This document shows, piece after piece, positions 34,502 to 43,665 of a stretch of 64,000 nt of DNA. The position numbers were made by a program, and so were the translations under genes. Source of the DNA: Desulfurobacterium atlanticum (GTDB lineage Bacteria; Aquificota; Aquificia; Desulfurobacteriales; Desulfurobacteriaceae); assembly GCF_900188395.1 (NCBI RefSeq), contig NZ_FZOB01000005.1, forward strand, positions 62,001 through 126,000, given 5' to 3'. The notes under the pieces are model-generated. The model ran no database searches, was not told the DNA's origin, and worked only from the letters and a program-made list of their open reading frames with translations. Position 1 is the first letter of the stretch. Every line of letters starts with the position of its first letter.

Positions 34502-35448
34502 TGGGGAAGGTTCTTGTTACAGGCGGAGCCGGATTTATAGGTTCTCATCTTGTAGAATCGCTTCTTGAAGAAGGAAGGGAAGTTGTTGTTTTTGATGATT
34601 TTTCCACCGGTAAAATGGAAAATCTTCCTGAAAATAGCAGATTAACAGTTTTAAAAGGGAATGTCGGGGAAAAAGAAAGGGTTGTTAATCTGTTTGATTC
34701 CTTCAAGTTTGACACGGTTTTTCATCTTGCCGCTGTCGCTTCTGTTGCAAAAAGTGTTGAAAATCCTGAAGAAACTCACAGAACAAACTTTGATGGAACG
34801 ATGTATCTTCTTGACTGTTGTTTAAAGTTTTTCGTTTCCCGCTTTATATTTGCTTCCTCTGCAGCTGTTTACGGAGATTTACCCGGGCTTCCTAAAAAGG
34901 AAGATGACCCTGTTAAGCCTCAAACTCCTTATGCTGTTGATAAATATGCTTCTGAAAGGTATGTCCTAAATGCTTTTAACCTTTACGGATTAAAGACAAG
35001 TGCTCTCAGATTTTTCAATGTTTTTGGGCCGAGACAGGATCCTTTTTCTCCCTATTCGGGAGTGGTTTCAATTTTTGTGGATAGGGTTTTACGGTTTTTA
35101 AATGGAGAAAACGTTGAGATAACAATCTTTGGAGACGGAAAGCAGACAAGAGATTTTATATACGTGAAAGATGTTGTAAAGGCACTTTTACTTGTTGAGA
35201 AAAGTGAAGCTGCCTACGGAAAAGTTTTTAACACAGGGACAGGGAAAGAAACATCCCTCCTTGACCTTTTAAAATATATTGAAAATATAGCGGGGAAAAT
35301 TCCACCTGTTAAATTTGCACCTGCGAGGAAAGGGGATATAAAACATTCCTGTGCAGATATATCCAATCTGAAAAAAATCGGTTTTTCACCTTCTTTTACT
35401 GTTCAGGAGGGGTTGAAACTGCTTTTTGAGTGTGAGATGGAAAAGTAA
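34501..35448 (+). CDS. NAD-dependent nucleotide-sugar epimerase (GalE-like)
   Basis: Extended SDR enzyme, 315 residues, that probably interconverts UDP-hexoses. It has the NAD-binding GGAGFIGSHLVE, the catalytic YxxxK (Tyr in TPYAVDKYASE), SSAAVYGDLPG and RFFNVFGPRQDP, as in UDP-glucose 4-epimerases. ATG 34501 overlaps the previous stop (TGATG), and GGGAG lies a few bases before it. The precise sugar cannot be told from sequence. It may serve lipopolysaccharide or glycoprotein sugars. Confidence 0.85.
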   Translation: MGKVLVTGGAGFIGSHLVESLLEEGREVVVFDDFSTGKMENLPENSRLTVLKGNVGEKERVVNLFDSFKFDTVFHLAAVASVAKSVENPEETHRTNFDGTMYLLDCCLKFFVSRFIFASSAAVYGDLPGLPKKEDDPVKPQTPYAVDKYASERYVLNAFNLYGLKTSALRFFNVFGPRQDPFSPYSGVVSIFVDRVLRFLNGENVEITIFGDGKQTRDFIYVKDVVKALLLVEKSEAAYGKVFNTGTGKETSLLDLLKYIENIAGKIPPVKFAPARKGDIKHSCADISNLKKIGFSPSFTVQEGLKLLFECEMEK

Positions 35449-35473
35449 TTTTTACCCACTTCAAAAATTACTT
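35443..35473. terminator. Inverted repeat between epimerase and mnmE genes
   Basis: An 11-pair stem (aagtaattttt / aaaaattactt) with a nine-base loop spans the ends of the two convergent genes. The A/T-rich arms give T-runs in both directions, so it could act as a weak bidirectional terminator. Confidence 0.45.
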
Positions 35474-36856
35474 TCCGATGCAAAATGTTGAAAATATAAT
35501 ATCCAGCATATCTTCAACGGTTCTTTTCCCTGTTATTTCACCTATTACGTCTATTGCGTCGTCAAGGTCTATTGAGAGGAATTCTGGAGATTGAAAGCCC
35601 TTTTCAAGACTTTCAAGAACCTTTTTTAAGCTTTTAAGAGCTTTTTCTAAAAGTTTTTTGTGCCGTTCGCTTGTTATCATCGTTTCACTTTCTTTGAAAA
35701 GTGTTTCAGGTTCAAGAAGGAGTTTGTTCATTATTTTTTCTGTAAGTTTGTCTATGCCTTCTCCGGTCTTGGCGCTTATGGTGATACATTCTTTCTTAAA
35801 CTCTTTACAGGAGACTTTCAAAGGCATGTCTGCTTTGTTGATTACAACGATTGTGTTGGGATTATCTTTTACAAGACTGTAAATTTTCCGGTCTTCTTCT
35901 GTAAATCCTTGAGCTCCGTCAATTAAAAACAGAACAATATCTGCCTCTTTAAGTTTTTCAATGGAGCGGGCGATTCCTATCTGTTCAACTTTATCTTTTG
36001 CATCTCTTATACCTGCTGTGTCTATGAGCCTTACAGGAATGCCTTTAAGTGTTATGGATTCTTCTATAATATCCCTTGTTGTTCCTGGAATGTCGGTTAC
36101 TATTGCTCTTTCATCTCTTAAAAGAGCATTTAAAAGGGAAGATTTCCCAACGTTTGGTTTTCCGACGATGGCTATTTTTATCCCTTCTCTTACAATTTTT
36201 CCCTCATCATAAGTTTTAAGGAGATTTTCAATCTCTTTTATAGATTTTTCTATCTCTTCTTTTACTTTTGCCGATTCTATTATTTCAATGTCTTCTTCTG
36301 GGAAATCAACGGCTGCTTCTATCAGGGCTTTTAAGTTGAAGAGATTGTCCATTATCTCTTTAATTTTTTTGCTAAGCGTTCCTTTGAGATGATTTACCGC
36401 TACTTTAAGCGAGAGTTCACTGTTTGCATTTATTATTTCGTTTATCGCTTCAGCCTGAACAAGGTCTATCCTTCCGTGGATAAATGCTCGTTTTGTAAAC
36501 TCTCCCGGTTCTGCAAGGCGGGCACCGAGAGAAAGGACGGTCCTTAAAATTTTTCTGACAACATATATCCCGCCGTGGGAGTGGATTTCAACAACATCTT
36601 CTCCGGTGAAAGTTTTAGGAGCTTTCATATAAACTGCTAATATTTCGTCTATTGTTTCCCCTTTAGTGTCAACTGCGATTCCGTAGTGCATTTTTCTATC
36701 TTCAAATGTTTCTTTCTTTTTTCCGCTTTTCATTCTGAATATTTTTTTAAGTATCGGTAAGGCTTCTTTTCCCGAAATTCTAACGATTCCTATGGCTCCT
36801 TTTCCTATCGGGGTGCTTATTGCTGCTATTGTGTCTTCACAGAGATAATCTTTCAT
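35468..36856 (-). CDS. mnmE: tRNA modification GTPase MnmE
   Basis: Protein of 462 residues that with MnmG modifies uridine 34 of tRNA. It has the N-terminal folate-binding domain (DTIAAISTPIGKGAIGIVRISG), a central G domain (GKPNVGKSSLLN, IPGTTRD, DTAGIRD, NKAD) and the C-terminal CIGK end that carries the catalytic cysteine. The start overlaps the end of ligA by four bases. Confidence 0.97.
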   Translation of the reverse strand: MKDYLCEDTIAAISTPIGKGAIGIVRISGKEALPILKKIFRMKSGKKKETFEDRKMHYGIAVDTKGETIDEILAVYMKAPKTFTGEDVVEIHSHGGIYVVRKILRTVLSLGARLAEPGEFTKRAFIHGRIDLVQAEAINEIINANSELSLKVAVNHLKGTLSKKIKEIMDNLFNLKALIEAAVDFPEEDIEIIESAKVKEEIEKSIKEIENLLKTYDEGKIVREGIKIAIVGKPNVGKSSLLNALLRDERAIVTDIPGTTRDIIEESITLKGIPVRLIDTAGIRDAKDKVEQIGIARSIEKLKEADIVLFLIDGAQGFTEEDRKIYSLVKDNPNTIVVINKADMPLKVSCKEFKKECITISAKTGEGIDKLTEKIMNKLLLEPETLFKESETMITSERHKKLLEKALKSLKKVLESLEKGFQSPEFLSIDLDDAIDVIGEITGKRTVEDMLDIIFSTFCIGK

Positions 36857-39024
36857 GCTTTTATCCCTTTTTCTTCAAGTATTTTCTTTACTTCAGGATT
36901 TTGCTCTGCAAACTGTTTTATGAAGTCTATAAACTCCTGTTCATTCATCCGCTTTATTCCAAGCTTTTCTGCTCTGGCAAGTTTTGAACCGGGATTTTCT
37001 CCTACAACGACAAAAGATGTTCTTTTTGTGACAGAATTTGTAGGGTTTCCTCCTAAAAGTTCAATAATCTTCTGGGCTTCTTTTCTTGTAAAGTGTTCAA
37101 GTTCTCCTGTAAATACAACATTCTGGCCTTCAAGTGGTTTTGGTAGTTCCTCTTCTTTCTCTTCCTCTTCTGTTCTTTCAAATTTAAATCCGACCTCTTT
37201 TAGTTTATTTATCATTTCCACATTTTTTTCAGCTTTGAAAAAGTTTTTTATACTTGTTGCTGTGATTGGTCCTATGCCGGGAATGTTTGCAAGTTCTTCA
37301 AACGGTGCGTTCATCAGTTCGTCAAGGTTTTTAAATTTCTTTGCAAGTAGCATTGCTGTTTTTTCCCCAACGTGTCTTATTCCAAGGGCTGTTAGCTTTT
37401 TGTAAAATTCAGCATTTTTTGATTTTTCTATCTGGGATAGGAGATTTTCCACTTTTTTAGTTCCCCATCCCGGGAGCTTTAGCAGTTCATTTTTATCAAT
37501 TGTGTAAAGGTCGGCAATGTTTTTTACAAATCCTTTTTTTGTAAGTAGATTTGCCGTTGACTCACCAAGTCCTTTTATATCAAGCACCTTTCCCCAGTAG
37601 ATAAGGTGTTCTTTTAGTTGTGCCGGGCAGTTTATGTTGGGACATCTCGGGACGGCTTCGTCAAGCTCGTGAACAACAGGAGAGCCGCATTCAGGGCATG
37701 TTTTTGGTAATTCTACAGGCTTTTCATTGCCAGTTCTTCTCTCTTTTACCGGTGCCACTATGTAGGGAATAGTTTCTCCTGCTCTTTCAACAAGAACGTA
37801 ATCACCTATTCTTATATCTTTTCTTTTTATCTCATCTGGATTAAAAAGGGAAGCTCTTGATACAACTACTCCACCCACTTCAACAGGTTCAAGTACGGCA
37901 ACAGGTGTAAGGGCTCCCGTTCTTCCTACCTGCCATATCACATCTAAAAGTTTTGTTACAGCCTGCTTTGCCGGAAATTTATATGCAACTGCCCATCTTG
38001 GATGGTGAAGGGTTTCGCCAAGCTTTTCCCATGCACAGGTGTCGTTAACCTTCACCACCATTCCATCAGCTTCAAAATCCCAGGATTCCCTTTCCTCCTG
38101 ACACTTCATTATGTAGTCAATTACCTCTTCTATTCCGTTGCAAAGCTTACTTAATGGAGATACTTTAAAGCCACAATCTCTTAAAATGTTCAAAGCATCC
38201 CAGTGGGTTTTTATGTCTTTGCATAGTTTCTTCGGTTCACTGTAAAGAATAAAATAGGTGTAGCAGTCAAGGTTCCTTTTTGCAACTTCCTGGGGGTCTT
38301 TTAGTCTCATCGTGCCGGCTGCTGCGTTTCTTGGGTTTGCAAAGAGCGGAAGTCCCGCTTTTTCTCGCTCCTTATTAAGCTTTTCAAAAACACTTCTTGG
38401 CATGATTATTTCACCGCGGATGGAGATAAGTTTGATGCCGTATTTTGAAAAAGGTGCTTTCAATGGGATTGATTTTATGGTTTTTACATTTAAAGTAACA
38501 TCTTCACCGACAATTCCGTCTCCCCTTGTTACACCTCTTACGAAGGTGTCATTTTCATACACAAGTTCAATACTTGCTCCGTCAAATTTTGGTTCTACTA
38601 CATATTCAACCTTATCAACCCCAAGGGTGGTTCTTACTTTTCTGTCCCACTCTTTCAGATCTTCTGGAGAGTAGGTGTTTTCAAGAGATGTCATTTCGGC
38701 AAGATGTTTAACTTTTTGAAACTCTCCGGTAAATGCCGGTGCTATTCTCTGAGTTGGAGAGTCGGGTGTTATAAGTTCGGGAAATTTCCTCTCTATGGAT
38801 TCAAGAGCGTGGAACAGCTTATCATACTGGTAGTCTGATATTACAGGATTTGCTTCCACATAGTATTTATAATCGTGGTAACGTATAACTTTTCTTAAAT
38901 CTTCCGCAAATTTTTCGGCTTCCTCTCTGGTGATTTTATCTATGAAATTTTTTCTGTCTATTTTCTTTAGAAGCTGGTCTGTAAGTTTTTGCATCTCCAG
39001 CTCTTCTGATACTGTGTATCTCAT
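36853..39024 (-). CDS. ligA: NAD-dependent DNA ligase LigA
   Basis: Protein of 723 residues. The adenylation motif has Lys146 (EPKFDGAS), the N-terminal Ia domain (YHDYKYYVEANPVISDYQYD) binds NMN, and later come the OB-fold, a Cys4 zinc finger (CPECGSP ... CPNINCP), helix-hairpin-helix units and a C-terminal BRCT domain (GQNVVFTGELEHFTRKEAQ). The N-terminus is about 25 residues longer than in E. coli, but the ATG at 39024 has AAGGAG upstream. It is divergent from panE. Confidence 0.97.
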   Translation of the reverse strand: MRYTVSEELEMQKLTDQLLKKIDRKNFIDKITREEAEKFAEDLRKVIRYHDYKYYVEANPVISDYQYDKLFHALESIERKFPELITPDSPTQRIAPAFTGEFQKVKHLAEMTSLENTYSPEDLKEWDRKVRTTLGVDKVEYVVEPKFDGASIELVYENDTFVRGVTRGDGIVGEDVTLNVKTIKSIPLKAPFSKYGIKLISIRGEIIMPRSVFEKLNKEREKAGLPLFANPRNAAAGTMRLKDPQEVAKRNLDCYTYFILYSEPKKLCKDIKTHWDALNILRDCGFKVSPLSKLCNGIEEVIDYIMKCQEERESWDFEADGMVVKVNDTCAWEKLGETLHHPRWAVAYKFPAKQAVTKLLDVIWQVGRTGALTPVAVLEPVEVGGVVVSRASLFNPDEIKRKDIRIGDYVLVERAGETIPYIVAPVKERRTGNEKPVELPKTCPECGSPVVHELDEAVPRCPNINCPAQLKEHLIYWGKVLDIKGLGESTANLLTKKGFVKNIADLYTIDKNELLKLPGWGTKKVENLLSQIEKSKNAEFYKKLTALGIRHVGEKTAMLLAKKFKNLDELMNAPFEELANIPGIGPITATSIKNFFKAEKNVEMINKLKEVGFKFERTEEEEKEEELPKPLEGQNVVFTGELEHFTRKEAQKIIELLGGNPTNSVTKRTSFVVVGENPGSKLARAEKLGIKRMNEQEFIDFIKQFAEQNPEVKKILEEKGIKA

Positions 39025-39120
39025 GGCTATCTCTCCTTCCTGATGACTTAAAACCTATAAAAATAATAGCCTCTTTTGGTAAGATTTGAAAGTGTAAATC
39101 GGGAAGTAGGAGAGTTTATT

Positions 39121-40047
39121 ATGAGATACGGTGTAGTTGGAGTTGGTGGTGTAGGCGGTTTTTATGGTGGAATGCTGGCAAAGGGAGGATTTGAAACGGT
39201 TTTTGTTACAAAACAAAGATATCTATCGGTTTTTAAAGATAAAGGACTTACTGTGGAAAGTTATAAACACGGGAAATTTACTGTAAAGGAATCTGGAAAA
39301 GTTGTTTTTACAGATTCTTATGATGTGCTTAAAGATTGTGATGTGGTGCTTTTGTGTGTAAAGTCTTATGATACTGAAAGTGTTGTGCAAGAACTTTCAA
39401 AGGTTAACGGTGATTTTGCAGTTGTTTCTGTTCAAAACGGAATAGAGAATGAGGAGATAATAGGCAGGTATCTTGGTGATGATAGAGTTATAGGTGCAAC
39501 GGCTTTTATCGGTTCTTATCTTAAAGAGCCTGGTGTTATAGTTCATGAGGCGGCGGGGCTTCTTGAGATAGGTGAGATTGATGGGAAAATTTCTGACAGG
39601 ATAAAGCATATTGCAGCGGACATGGAAAAGGCCGGGATAGATGTAAGGATATCAAAAGATATTAATTACACTCTGTGGAAAAAGTTGTTGTGGAACGTTG
39701 CATTTAATCCATATTCTGTTGTTACCGGAGTGACGGTTGGTCAGATGCTTGAGTTTGAATATACCCGTTCTATTTTAAAGAACCTGATGCTTGAGTGTAA
39801 AAAGGTAGCTGCTGCTTATGGAATATCGCTTAAGGATTCCACCATTGAAGGGTATCTTAAATCTTCTTCTGACCTTAGAGAATATAAAACTTCAATGCTT
39901 CTTGATTTTGAAAGAGGGAAACCTATAGAGATAGAAGGGATAACAGGAGCATTGATAAGGAAGGCAAAGAGAAAAGGAATGAAAATTCCTTATAATGAAT
40001 GTGTTTATGGGACTGTGAAGTTTTTTGATTTACAGAGAAAAATCTAA
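39121..40047 (+). CDS. panE: 2-dehydropantoate 2-reductase
   Basis: Ketopantoate reductase (PanE/ApbA) family, 308 residues, an NADPH-dependent step of pantothenate and CoA formation. The N-terminus has the GVGGVGGFYGG nucleotide motif; later CVKSYDT, SVQNGIENEE, the catalytic-Lys region WKKLLWNVAFNP and the C-terminal SSMLLDFERG-like TSMLLDFERGKPIEIEGI. The ATG at 39121 has AGGAG eight bases upstream. The longer frame from 39076 adds a non-conserved lead. Confidence 0.9.
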   Translation: MRYGVVGVGGVGGFYGGMLAKGGFETVFVTKQRYLSVFKDKGLTVESYKHGKFTVKESGKVVFTDSYDVLKDCDVVLLCVKSYDTESVVQELSKVNGDFAVVSVQNGIENEEIIGRYLGDDRVIGATAFIGSYLKEPGVIVHEAAGLLEIGEIDGKISDRIKHIAADMEKAGIDVRISKDINYTLWKKLLWNVAFNPYSVVTGVTVGQMLEFEYTRSILKNLMLECKKVAAAYGISLKDSTIEGYLKSSSDLREYKTSMLLDFERGKPIEIEGITGALIRKAKRKGMKIPYNECVYGTVKFFDLQRKI

Positions 40048-40092
40048 ATACTGTTATGATAGAATTTCTGAAATTTTAAAGAGGGTATAGGT

Positions 40093-40962
40093 TTGGCAAA
40101 GGATAGAGTGCAGATAATAGTTATAGAGGATGAGTTAGGGGAGTATAAAACTTATACCATTTCTCCGAAAAAAATTAAAAGAGTCATTTTTCTGTTTTTC
40201 TGCTTTTTCCTTTTTGTAGGTTATGTTGCAATTACTTCAACTTTAAAGCTTAAAAATGTTGCCAGAGAGAATATGAAACTTAAAGAGCATCTTGCCGCTG
40301 TTTCTTCTCAAAATGAGAAGTTAGAAGAAGAGGTGGTGAAGTTAACAGAGGAAAGAGATAAAGTTGTTAAGGCACTTTCACAGCGGGTTAAGATGATAGA
40401 TACGATTATGAAAACTGCCGGAATTAAGAAAAGTTTAAAATCCGGTAACGGTGGAGAAGGGGGAGTTTATATTCCGATTGAAAAGATGGATGTGGAGCAG
40501 TTTTATCAGTCCCTTGATACTGTTGATGAGATGATAGATACTTTGAGAATATATCCCTTTGGAGTCCCAGCTTACGGAAAAATATCGTCAAAATTTGGTA
40601 TGCGAGTTGATCCTTTTACTCATCTTCTTGCGTTTCATCCTGGAGTTGATATTTCCAATAAACCTGGAACTCCTGTTCGTGTAACTGCGGATGGAAAAGT
40701 GGTTCAGGTCGGCAGATGGGCAGGTTGGGGTAAAATAGTGGTTGTCAGACACCCTTCAGGTTATAAAACTGTTTATGCTCATTTAAGGAAGATTTATGTT
40801 AAAAAAGGTCAGAAAGTGAAGCTTGGACAGGTTATAGGAGAGATGGGTAATACTGGAAGAAGTACAGGTCCGCATCTACATTATGGAGTAATGAAAGATA
40901 ATAGATGGATTAATCCGATGAAATTTCTGGAGGTTGCAGGGAATGTTTGGAAAAGGAGATAA
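40093..40962 (+). CDS. M23 (LytM) family peptidoglycan endopeptidase
   Basis: Protein of 289 residues. A cytoplasmic N-terminus, one membrane segment (about 31-50), a periplasmic coiled coil (about 55-100), and an M23 domain with zinc ligands His182, Asp186 (FHPGVDIS) and His263 (GPHLHYG), with YKTVYAHL between them. It likely cuts peptide cross-links. The start is TTG at 40093. The bactofilin gene overlaps its end, a pairing known in cell-shape systems (for example Csd-type peptidases with the bactofilin CcmA). Confidence 0.87.
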   Translation: MAKDRVQIIVIEDELGEYKTYTISPKKIKRVIFLFFCFFLFVGYVAITSTLKLKNVARENMKLKEHLAAVSSQNEKLEEEVVKLTEERDKVVKALSQRVKMIDTIMKTAGIKKSLKSGNGGEGGVYIPIEKMDVEQFYQSLDTVDEMIDTLRIYPFGVPAYGKISSKFGMRVDPFTHLLAFHPGVDISNKPGTPVRVTADGKVVQVGRWAGWGKIVVVRHPSGYKTVYAHLRKIYVKKGQKVKLGQVIGEMGNTGRSTGPHLHYGVMKDNRWINPMKFLEVAGNVWKRR

Positions 40963-41362
40963 GAAAGAGATTAAACCAAAAAAAGACTACAGCTCTTCGG
41001 AGATAAAAAGTATTCTTTCAAAAGAACTGAAAGTGTCAGGAAATATAAAGGCTGAAGGCAAGGTAAGAATTGACGGTCAGATAGAAGGGGATATTGAAGG
41101 TGATTTTGTGATACTTGGTGCTTCTGCTGTTGTAAACGGAAATGTTAATGCTGATGTTCTTATTCTTCAGGGGACGGTAAAAGGTAATATTTACGCTCAA
41201 ACACTTGAGCTTAAATCAACTGCTGTTGTTGAGGGGGAGATTTTTGCTAAAGATTTTGTTGTAGAGAAAGGGGCAAGTGTTTCTGGAAAGGTTTCTTCAG
41301 GTAAATTTGCAGAAAAGTCGTTTAATCAGGCTTCCAGTATTTCAGAGAGCGGTAAACAGTAA
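40943..41362 (+). CDS. Bactofilin (polymer-forming cytoskeletal protein)
   Basis: Protein of 139 residues with the beta-helical bactofilin core (about 35-115): GKVRIDGQIEGDIEGDFVILGASAVVNGNV and following repeats of the i-G-x-v-x-G type, flanked by disordered ends rich in Lys and Ser. Bactofilins polymerise without nucleotide and often recruit a wall enzyme. ATG 40943 has GGAGG upstream and lies inside the M23 gene. Its 3' end overlaps bioW on the other strand by 37 bases. Confidence 0.9.
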   Translation: MFGKGDKKEIKPKKDYSSSEIKSILSKELKVSGNIKAEGKVRIDGQIEGDIEGDFVILGASAVVNGNVNADVLILQGTVKGNIYAQTLELKSTAVVEGEIFAKDFVVEKGASVSGKVSSGKFAEKSFNQASSISESGKQ

Positions 41363-42126
41363 TATTTATCGGTATCAACCATAAGCACCGGAGTTGACTC
41401 CATATATTCTATAAACTCTTTTAATTTAACAGTTCCTTTTACAAAAAAAGCCCTTCCGCCTTTTGGAAGTCCGTAAGGTTTAATGTCCTTTATTCTTATG
41501 TATCCTACTCCTTTTATTGAAAAGTATCCGGTTGTGTAATCCGGGTCGTCGGATATGCACAGTTCTGCTATTACGTTTTTGTGGTGGAGAACCTTTGTTG
41601 AAAGAATCACCGCATCTTTCATGTTCGGTGTGAATCTGTCTCCCGTTATTTTTTTAAGTTTTTCAAAAGCTTCTTGAGTTATGTCCATGTAGGAAGCCCT
41701 TATCCCTCTGAACTTATCAGGTTCAAGTCTCACTCCTGTTAGTATATCTACTACCATAGCTCCTCTCATCACTCTGCCAGATGGAGAAGCACCACTTATT
41801 AGTGCTTTATAGACAGAAAATCCTACACTTTCGTCAATATTTGCTTTCTGGAAAAGTTTTGACAGAATCTCTTTTAAAGTATAATTCCTTTGGTCTTCTA
41901 TTTCATAAATGGAAAGAAGTTTAAGAGGGATGGGTTCCTTTTCAAGCAGCTCTATTTTGATGTTTATCAGGTCAGGTTTACCTTTTGAATGATTTAACGC
42001 TCTCTGGGACAGCTGCTTTGTAATTTCTGGAATCTGTTGCTCCTGTGCTATTCTTTCAGCTCCTGAGATGTGCTCTCCGCTTCTACATGCCCGCATTTTT
42101 ATACTGAAAAGCTTTTTACCTTTCAA
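41326..42126 (-). CDS. bioW: 6-carboxyhexanoate-CoA ligase BioW
   Basis: Pimeloyl-CoA synthetase, 266 residues, which activates pimelate for biotin synthesis. The start (FSIKMRACRSGEHISGAERI), SVGFSVYKALISGASPSGRVMRGAM and VRLEPDKFRGIRASYMDIT match BioW. The rest of the biotin pathway is not in the window. The gene overlaps bactofilin at its 3' end and its start overlaps mscS by 11 bases. Confidence 0.88.
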   Translation of the reverse strand: MKGKKLFSIKMRACRSGEHISGAERIAQEQQIPEITKQLSQRALNHSKGKPDLINIKIELLEKEPIPLKLLSIYEIEDQRNYTLKEILSKLFQKANIDESVGFSVYKALISGASPSGRVMRGAMVVDILTGVRLEPDKFRGIRASYMDITQEAFEKLKKITGDRFTPNMKDAVILSTKVLHHKNVIAELCISDDPDYTTGYFSIKGVGYIRIKDIKPYGLPKGGRAFFVKGTVKLKEFIEYMESTPVLMVDTDKYYCLPLSEILEA

Positions 42127-43198
42127 TTTTCACCCTTACTCCTTCAGGGAAGTAGTTTGTTCTGCATGGGAATGGAATTTCTATATTGTGTTCTTTAAAC
42201 AGTTTATCAATCTTTTCATTTATCTGCGATTTTACTCTGTAGGCTATGTCTTTCTTTTTAACATAGTAAAATGCCTGAAATATTAGTGCAGAATCACCAA
42301 AATCTATGAAAAACACTGAAGGAGGAGGATTTTGAAGAACATCCGGGGTGGATGTTATAGCTTCTATAATGAGTTTTTTAACAAGTTCAACATCACTGCC
42401 GTAAGCTACTCCGATTTTTATAGAATCTTTAAATTTTGCATCGGGATAAAGGGCGTTTTCTATAACACCTTCTGTAAGTTTTGAGTTTGGAACTATTATG
42501 AGATTGTTCCCTGCAATTGTGATGATTCTTGTTGTTCTAAGTCCTATGTCGTAAACGTAGCCGTCAACGTCAATGTCTTTTATGTAAACTCTATCCCCTA
42601 TTCTGAATTGTCTGTCTGTAACAAGAAGAATACCTGATATAAAGTTTTTTATTGTGTCTTGAGCAGCAAGACCAACAGCAAGAGAACCAACACCAAGGGA
42701 TGTTATTAAAGAGGTAACATTAAATCCGAGTTTATCAAGAAGTATTATGAAAGCTACAAAAACTATAAATATTTTGGTTACTTTTGAAATCATTGAAAAA
42801 TATGTTTCTACAAGCGGTTCTTCTGAAATGGGAACGGTTTTTTTTGTTTTTTCACTCATGTAGTTGATAACCATGTCAACCAGCTTTAAAATTCCAAAAG
42901 TTGCAAGACCTATGTAAAGGCAGTAAGCTGTTATGTCTATAGCCTTTCTCCAGAAAGGTGGCAGATTAAACTGAAGCACCCCCATATGAAACAGAAAGGT
43001 TGCCAGTATGTAGGTAATAATTGTTGAAAACTCAAGGGTTAATTTTTCTCCCTTCGTTATCTTTTTATCTTTTGCAAACTGTTTTAAAAGGATTTTATTT
43101 ATTGTCGGACGAAGTTTTATGATAATAACAGAAGAGATTATGAAAATCAGTGGAGGAAGATATTTTAAAACTTTTTCTGCTTCAAAATAAAAGTTCAT
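42116..43198 (-). CDS. MscS-family mechanosensitive channel
   Basis: Protein of 360 residues with about four membrane segments, then the MscS pore helix and beta domain: LGVGSLAVGLAAQDTIKNFISGILLVTDRQFRIGDRV is the conserved TM3/beta entry (quoted here only as motif; key parts are SLAVGLAAQDTIKN and FRIGDRV). A carboxyl alpha/beta domain follows (VEVYGSDVELVKKLI-like). It releases solutes on osmotic down-shock. It is upstream of bioW. Confidence 0.9.
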   Translation of the reverse strand: MNFYFEAEKVLKYLPPLIFIISSVIIIKLRPTINKILLKQFAKDKKITKGEKLTLEFSTIITYILATFLFHMGVLQFNLPPFWRKAIDITAYCLYIGLATFGILKLVDMVINYMSEKTKKTVPISEEPLVETYFSMISKVTKIFIVFVAFIILLDKLGFNVTSLITSLGVGSLAVGLAAQDTIKNFISGILLVTDRQFRIGDRVYIKDIDVDGYVYDIGLRTTRIITIAGNNLIIVPNSKLTEGVIENALYPDAKFKDSIKIGVAYGSDVELVKKLIIEAITSTPDVLQNPPPSVFFIDFGDSALIFQAFYYVKKKDIAYRVKSQINEKIDKLFKEHNIEIPFPCRTNYFPEGVRVKIER

Positions 43199-43208
43199 TC
43201 TTCCTCCT

Positions 43209-43655
43209 TTAGAAAATTTCTTTTGAGTTTAAAATCAAAGTTACAGGGCCGTCATTTAAAATATAAACTTTCATATCAGCACCGAACACTCCTGTTTTAA
43301 CAGGAACCTCTTTTTCACAGACTTTGACAAATGTTTCAAACATCTCTTTTGCCTTTTCAGGTAATTCTGATGATTGGAAACTCGGTCTTCTGCCTTTTTT
43401 ACAGTCTGCAGCAAGGGTGAAGTTTGGGACAAGGAGAAGTTCTCCTTTTATATCTTTTAACGAAAGATTCATTTTTCCGTTTTCATCTTCAAAGATTCTA
43501 AGGTTTACTATTTTATCCGCCATCTTTTCCAGAAATGAAGGTAAATCTCCCTTTTCAAATCCTACAAGAGCTACGATTCCCCTCTTTATTGCACCTGTAA
43601 CTTCTCCATTTACACTTACCTTTCCTTCACTTACTCTCTGTATAACAACTTTCAT
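43209..43655 (-). CDS. dtd: D-aminoacyl-tRNA deacylase
   Basis: DTD, 148 residues, removes D-amino acids and glycine from mischarged tRNA. It begins MKVVIQRVSEGKVSVNGEVTG and has FTLAADCKKGRRPSF and the cross-subunit motif NDGPVTL near its end, both diagnostic. It lies between yedF and mscS on the minus strand. Confidence 0.95.
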   Translation of the reverse strand: MKVVIQRVSEGKVSVNGEVTGAIKRGIVALVGFEKGDLPSFLEKMADKIVNLRIFEDENGKMNLSLKDIKGELLLVPNFTLAADCKKGRRPSFQSSELPEKAKEMFETFVKVCEKEVPVKTGVFGADMKVYILNDGPVTLILNSKEIF

Positions 43656-43665
43656 GCTTTCTCCA

